Shown in pieces: positions 59,901-64,000 of a DNA stretch of 64,000 nucleotides. Under the pieces are notes generated by a model. It saw nothing but the letters and a program-made list of their open reading frames with translations, did not search any database and was not told the DNA's origin. A program made the position numbers and the translations under genes. Source of the DNA: Geosiphon pyriformis (Eukaryota > Glomeromycota > Glomeromycetes > Archaeosporales > Geosiphonaceae); the NCBI GenBank assembly GCA_016748015.1, contig JAAOMT010000494.1:109232-173231 (forward strand). Direction: 5' to 3'. The stretch's first letter is position 1. Each line of letters starts with the position of its first letter.

Positions 59901-62112
59901 AAATTCATATAATTTATTAATAAGAACACCAAAAAAAATAAAGTTAAATATTATTAAAAAACCAGTAATATTAACATAATTATATCAATAAACTAATTAA
60001 TAAATAAGAACAGCTTTAAAAGATTTAAAAGATTTAATAACATATCATTATAAATTAGCAAATTTTAGTTTAATACCAAAAACTTTATTAAAAATATTTT
60101 TAGTATTTTTGATTTTGTTAAAAAAAATATTTAAAAAATTATTATATAAAATTAAAATAACAAAAATAAAAACAAAAACAGAAATTAAAAAAGATTTTGC
60201 AATTTTAAAAGTAGTAGTAAAAAAAAAATTAACAAATTTAATTTTGGTAACAACATAATTTAAAAAATTAAATTTTTATATTATAATTAAGACTTTTTAA
60301 ATATTTAATAATATAATACTATTGTTTAAATAAAAAACAACAAAAAACAAAAATTAAATATAAAATAATAATATTTTTTTAAGTTTATTTAAATTGTTTT
60401 TGGTTTGCTTTAAAATTAAATATCTACTTTTATAATTTTAAAAATGATTAAACTATTAAATATTTTGTTAAAAAATATTAAACTAATGAAAATATAATAT
60501 AAATTATTAAACATAGTTTTGTTTTGTTTACTTTATTATGCTAATAAAAATTTTAAATAAATATAATTTAATAAATTTTTTTATTAACAAAAAAAAAAGA
60601 TTCTGTTGGTAGACTATAAAAAAATTTTTTAAAAAAAAATTTTTGAATATTCTTTTATTACTTTGTAAATAAATAAATAATTAAGTTTTAATAGCTTTTT
60701 TTTAACAGTTAAAAAATTGCAAAGTTTATTGTAAAAATTTCAAAAAAAGTATAAAAATATTTAAATAATTCAATTTAATTTTTTATTTTTTATTTGTTTG
60801 AAAATTTATTTGATTTAATATATAGTTATAAACGTTAAAAAAGAGAATACAAATTTTGTTAATATTCAAAATTTTAATAAAAATTTTAAGAATAAAACAC
60901 AGACAATTCTATTCAAACAAGTTATAATCAAATTGTTGGTATTGAAAAAAAAAAAAAAATTCTTTAAAGAATAAATTTTAACTATTAAAATTTATCCACT
61001 ATTTAAAAATATACACAATCTAATAAAGCTTTTCTAAATCAAATTTCAATTATAAAGCCAAATAAAAAGCATTTTTATTATAATCCTTGTTTTAATATTA
61101 TTGCTTCTAATTTTCATAATTGATATAACTCATCTTAATTTATTAATCAATCAAAGAATTTTTGGAAAATTATGTGTACTTTCAAACTTTTTTGAAAATT
61201 TCTGAGCAATGATAAATTAATGATCTTTGTTTGGTGTTTCAGAAAGATAAAATTGATCAAAACATTAGGTTTGCTATAATAATATTAAAAATTTAGACTT
61301 GATTATAAGAATTATTAGTTTCTAAATATTGATCACTATTTTATTGTGTATTTCATTTAATTGATGAAAGGCAACTAAAAAAAAACTTTTTGTAATCTTC
61401 CATAAGAAGCTTGGAGAACCTAAATGAGATTAAAAATCTTAATATTTGCAATTTTGCAGTAGAATACAGCTGGGCAATAAGATACTCGATGTTCAGGAAA
61501 GTCTTAACATAGTAATGAAAATAATATTCAAAGTCTTGAAATCTCGATTAGTTTAAAAGCTATGAAACTCAAAATTCAACACGTCATCTATCCTAAATAT
61601 TAGTAACTTAAGCGGTGTATTAGACTTTAGGCTTGGGGGTTAATTTCTTTGTCTGCATTCTGGCCAATCACACCAAAAAGGTCGAATACGTTGATGAAAA
61701 CGTATTAAAATTCTTTAACTATCAAATTTAAAAAAGGATAAAATGTTACAAGTTCTCATAATTCAGTAATAAAGGAACTTATTAGGGGAAACCATATAAA
61801 CTATGATAATACTCATCAAATTCTTTTCCATTCACAAGAAAAACATTATGAGATTATAATAATGAGTTCGAATATTTTTATGCAAACCCATTGATTTTGT
61901 GAATGACTTAAAACATATAGCAAAATTCTTAAGGATTTCATGATCTTGGCAGATTCGGATGTTTGATGAATTCTCTTCAATCTAAAAGAACACATAGTCT
62001 TGATTTTTATTTAAAAATTTATGAATTTGGTAAAATTATTTAAGGTCATAAATTTCTGCAAACTAGAATTTTTTTGTTTTAATATTATCTACAAACTTTA
62101 TATATTATTGAA
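56962..62112. other. AT-rich, decayed repeat region without intact genes
   Basis: The first ~400 bp may be BTB-gene 3' UTR. From about 57300 to 61000 the sequence is CpG-poor and extremely AT-rich, like the first 13 kb, and shows only shreds of coding character (for example plus strand about 60020-60250, K/I/L-rich). A diverged inverted similarity joins about 58700-59050 with about 59990-60250. 61100-62100 is of mixed composition with no gene recognised. Confidence 0.5.
58661..58724. repeat. Perfect 32-bp tandem duplication
   Basis: The 32-bp unit starting TAGGTTTTAGTTTTTGTATA occurs at 58661-58692 and again, identically, at 58693-58724, followed by the first bases of a third. Confidence 0.95.
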
Positions 62113-62780
62113 AAATATAAGTGTACTTTTGAGGGATGTAGTAAAGTTTTTGTTAAAAAGCATTTGATTTCACTAATCACACTGGGCCAAAAAGTCTTTA
62201 TCTTGATTGAACAAAAAAGTTACATAAAATACCAGCAATTAAAAAATCATCAAAATACTTTCAAAATAATAAACACTAAAAGTTTCAGCTTTATTACAGC
62301 CATAGTAAAAAAATATAATTGTTTAAATAAGAGAGTTATAATTATAAAAAGATAGTTTTTAATTTCATCTCTTATTTATATATGTACTATTTAATGATAC
62401 TTTAAACTTTTATGAACTTTTAACTATTTTCCCATTAACAAGCCTTATATACTGAGAAGTTTTGGTTTCTCTGAATTTACAATAAATTTTACTTTAGATT
62501 AAACAAGAAAATCCGACTGAATCGCTTCATCAAAAATTACTCCCAAATTCATCATGACACAGTAAGTTTTAAAAAAAAATTAGTTATTATCCCATACTTC
62601 AAATACTTTTTAAGGTGATTCCCAAGAAACGTGTTATCCAAAAAAAGCTTTCACATATTTCTGAAACATAAAACAAGATATGCAAATTTAAAAGTTTGTT
62701 TCAAATTACCAAACTTGAAATTTAAAAATTTTCAGTGCACCAAAACAAAGAAAACTCTAAAAAATTCAAAGACTTTGAAG
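62113..62780 (+). pseudogene. Decayed TFIIIA-like C2H2 zinc-finger gene
   Basis: At 62110-62277 the plus strand reads YKCTFEGCSKVFVKK, then HL, a damaged GQK linker, and QKSYIKYQQLKNHQNTF. This is a finger pair with C-x4-C, an F and L at finger positions, and a linker like TGxK, but the histidines and the second pair of cysteines are mutated. Near 62620-62680 CYPKKAFTYF*NIKQDMQI continues the pattern (K-x-F-T-Y-F-x-N-L-K-x-H), and near 62730 NFQCTKTKKTLKNSKTLK may be a further finger. Stops and lost ligands show a pseudogene. TFIIIA-type proteins bind DNA and 5S RNA; that assignment is tentative. Confidence 0.4.
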
Positions 62781-63838
62781 CTTCCTTTTTTTACTCTTTG
62801 TTTGATATTAATCTCACAAAAAAGTTTTAGAATTTTATTTGCAGTCAAAAGAATTCTCCTGCATTTCGTTCAAACTTCAAAACTTTTATTATTATCAAGA
62901 GTTAAATACAATAGCTGGTTTATATTTCGGCTCAAAGAAACATGTTACATTTATCTTTCGGGTAATAATAGTTTTGAAATTTCAAAAACAATGTCCATAA
63001 TATAATTAATTAAAAAAGATGCATATCAAATGCGGGATTTTAATTCTTGTAAGTTTAATATGCATGCGAATGATGTATTAAATTTTTCCTAAACATTTTA
63101 ATAAGAGTATCTTTTACATGAAAAAATTTGCACCACCATTGGTTTTCGAGAAAAATTCCAAAAATCTTTTGAAGTAACGAAAACTCTGTTTAATACATTA
63201 ATGAACTATTAATAAATAAGCAATTTTATTTTAAGCATAATTATATAATTATATAATTGATTTTCAAATTTGGAGGCAAAACTATAAAAGCAGCGGGATA
63301 TTTCGGTTTTTGACTTCAAACTTACTTAAGATTTATAAATAGAATACAACAACAATATCAATGATTATTATTCATCATTAATTGGTTTAATATTAATCGG
63401 TATTGCAAGTTTAGAAATTTGTTTAAAATGAAAATTATTTGTGCTTTCATAATTTTTAAAAGGTTACGGCTTCGGGAGTTTTTAACGTATCTAAAGAAAC
63501 AAGAAAGAAAATTTGAGCTTCAAAGGAGCCAAACAGACAAAAAATTGAATTTGATGCGAAAGTTTCCCCTTGCTGAAAAAGCAGTGCTAGCATTTTTCTA
63601 ATAAAACCCGTCCCCTTCAATATAAATAAATAATAAATAAAAATTCATCAGTCAATAATAAGGTAACTGTATAATCAAATTTTTATTGAGGAGCATTCGA
63701 ACATAGAATCTTTTACCAATTTAAATTGAAAATATACATAGTTGCGGGCATTCATTACCCGAAATATACATTAAACTCTGAAACCATTGTCATCAATAAT
63801 TGTGGCTGGAAATTTTCTTTTTATTTCTTAACCCTTTA
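62781..63838. other. Intergenic region, possible short gene not confirmed
   Basis: A TATA-like ACTATAAAAGC lies near 63281, and an ATG at 63428 opens a 57-codon basic frame (MKIICAFIIFKRLRLREFL) ending at 63601. It has no recognisable domain and could be an exon of a gene with introns. No other coding signal was seen. Confidence 0.3.

Positions 63839-64000
<162 letters not shown>

Noticed and set aside
63428-63601. 57-codon basic open frame downstream of a TATA-like box
   Set aside because: No domain and no secretion signal (charged early). It is kept only as a note in the intergenic entry.

Overview
The window reads as nuclear DNA of a very AT-rich filamentous fungus, most likely an arbuscular mycorrhizal fungus of the Rhizophagus type (Glomeromycotina). 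This is inferred from short GT-AG introns, an F-box/LRR-type protein, a BTB-BACK-TLDc protein, a DASH-complex Hsk3 homologue, a fungal ceramide glucosyltransferase, many AAT/GAT microsatellites, and decayed LINE and Ty3/gypsy retrotransposons. No species name can be proved from the sequence alone.

Layout. 1-13.1 kb is a CpG-poor transposon graveyard. It holds a ~9.8 kb Ty3/gypsy element on the minus strand (LTRs at ~2.46-3.21 and ~11.5-12.23 kb) with recognisable gag zinc knuckle, reverse transcriptase, RNase H and integrase remains. A ~1.15 kb repeat is present in inverted orientation at 0.64-1.78 and 6.2-7.4 kb. 13.2-20.9 kb is a gene island: cysteinyl-tRNA synthetase (15 exons, two GC-AG introns, two candidate start codons), a seven-helix receptor with signal peptide, and the DASH subunit Hsk3 on the minus strand. 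21.58-31.42 kb holds two LINE retrotransposons of one family, tail to tail. The first is nearly full length; the second is 5'-truncated and bounded by a 12-bp target-site duplication. 33.5-34.1 kb is a broken lipase-like gene. 36.9-40.4 kb has an orphan basic protein, a DinB-like protein and a small orphan ORF. 45.2-47.6 kb encodes ceramide glucosyltransferase with a long serine-rich tail. 50.2-51.6 kb is a membrane-anchored class 3 lipase-like protein on the minus strand. 53.2-54.5 kb is an F-box protein, and 55.4-57.0 kb a BTB-BACK-TLDc protein. 57-64 kb is AT-rich decay with a remnant of a C2H2 zinc-finger gene near 62.1-62.8 kb, ending in a long AAT microsatellite.

There is no operon-like system. 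The intact genes are independent housekeeping or signalling genes: tRNA charging, G-protein signalling, kinetochore, sphingolipid synthesis, ubiquitin-ligase adaptors. The least ordinary observations are: (1) two lipase-like loci in which the nucleophile-elbow serine is glycine (G-H-G-x-G-G) while the other triad residues are kept in the intact copy; (2) two roughly 40-bp insertions that are only the last bases of the LINE plus an A tail, each flanked by target-site duplications; (3) a LINE whose 4.7 kb ORF2 keeps one reading frame yet carries about 15 nonsense codons; (4) a weak-then-strong start arrangement suggesting dual cytosolic/mitochondrial CysRS. All intron positions were inferred by eye from splice signals and protein continuity.
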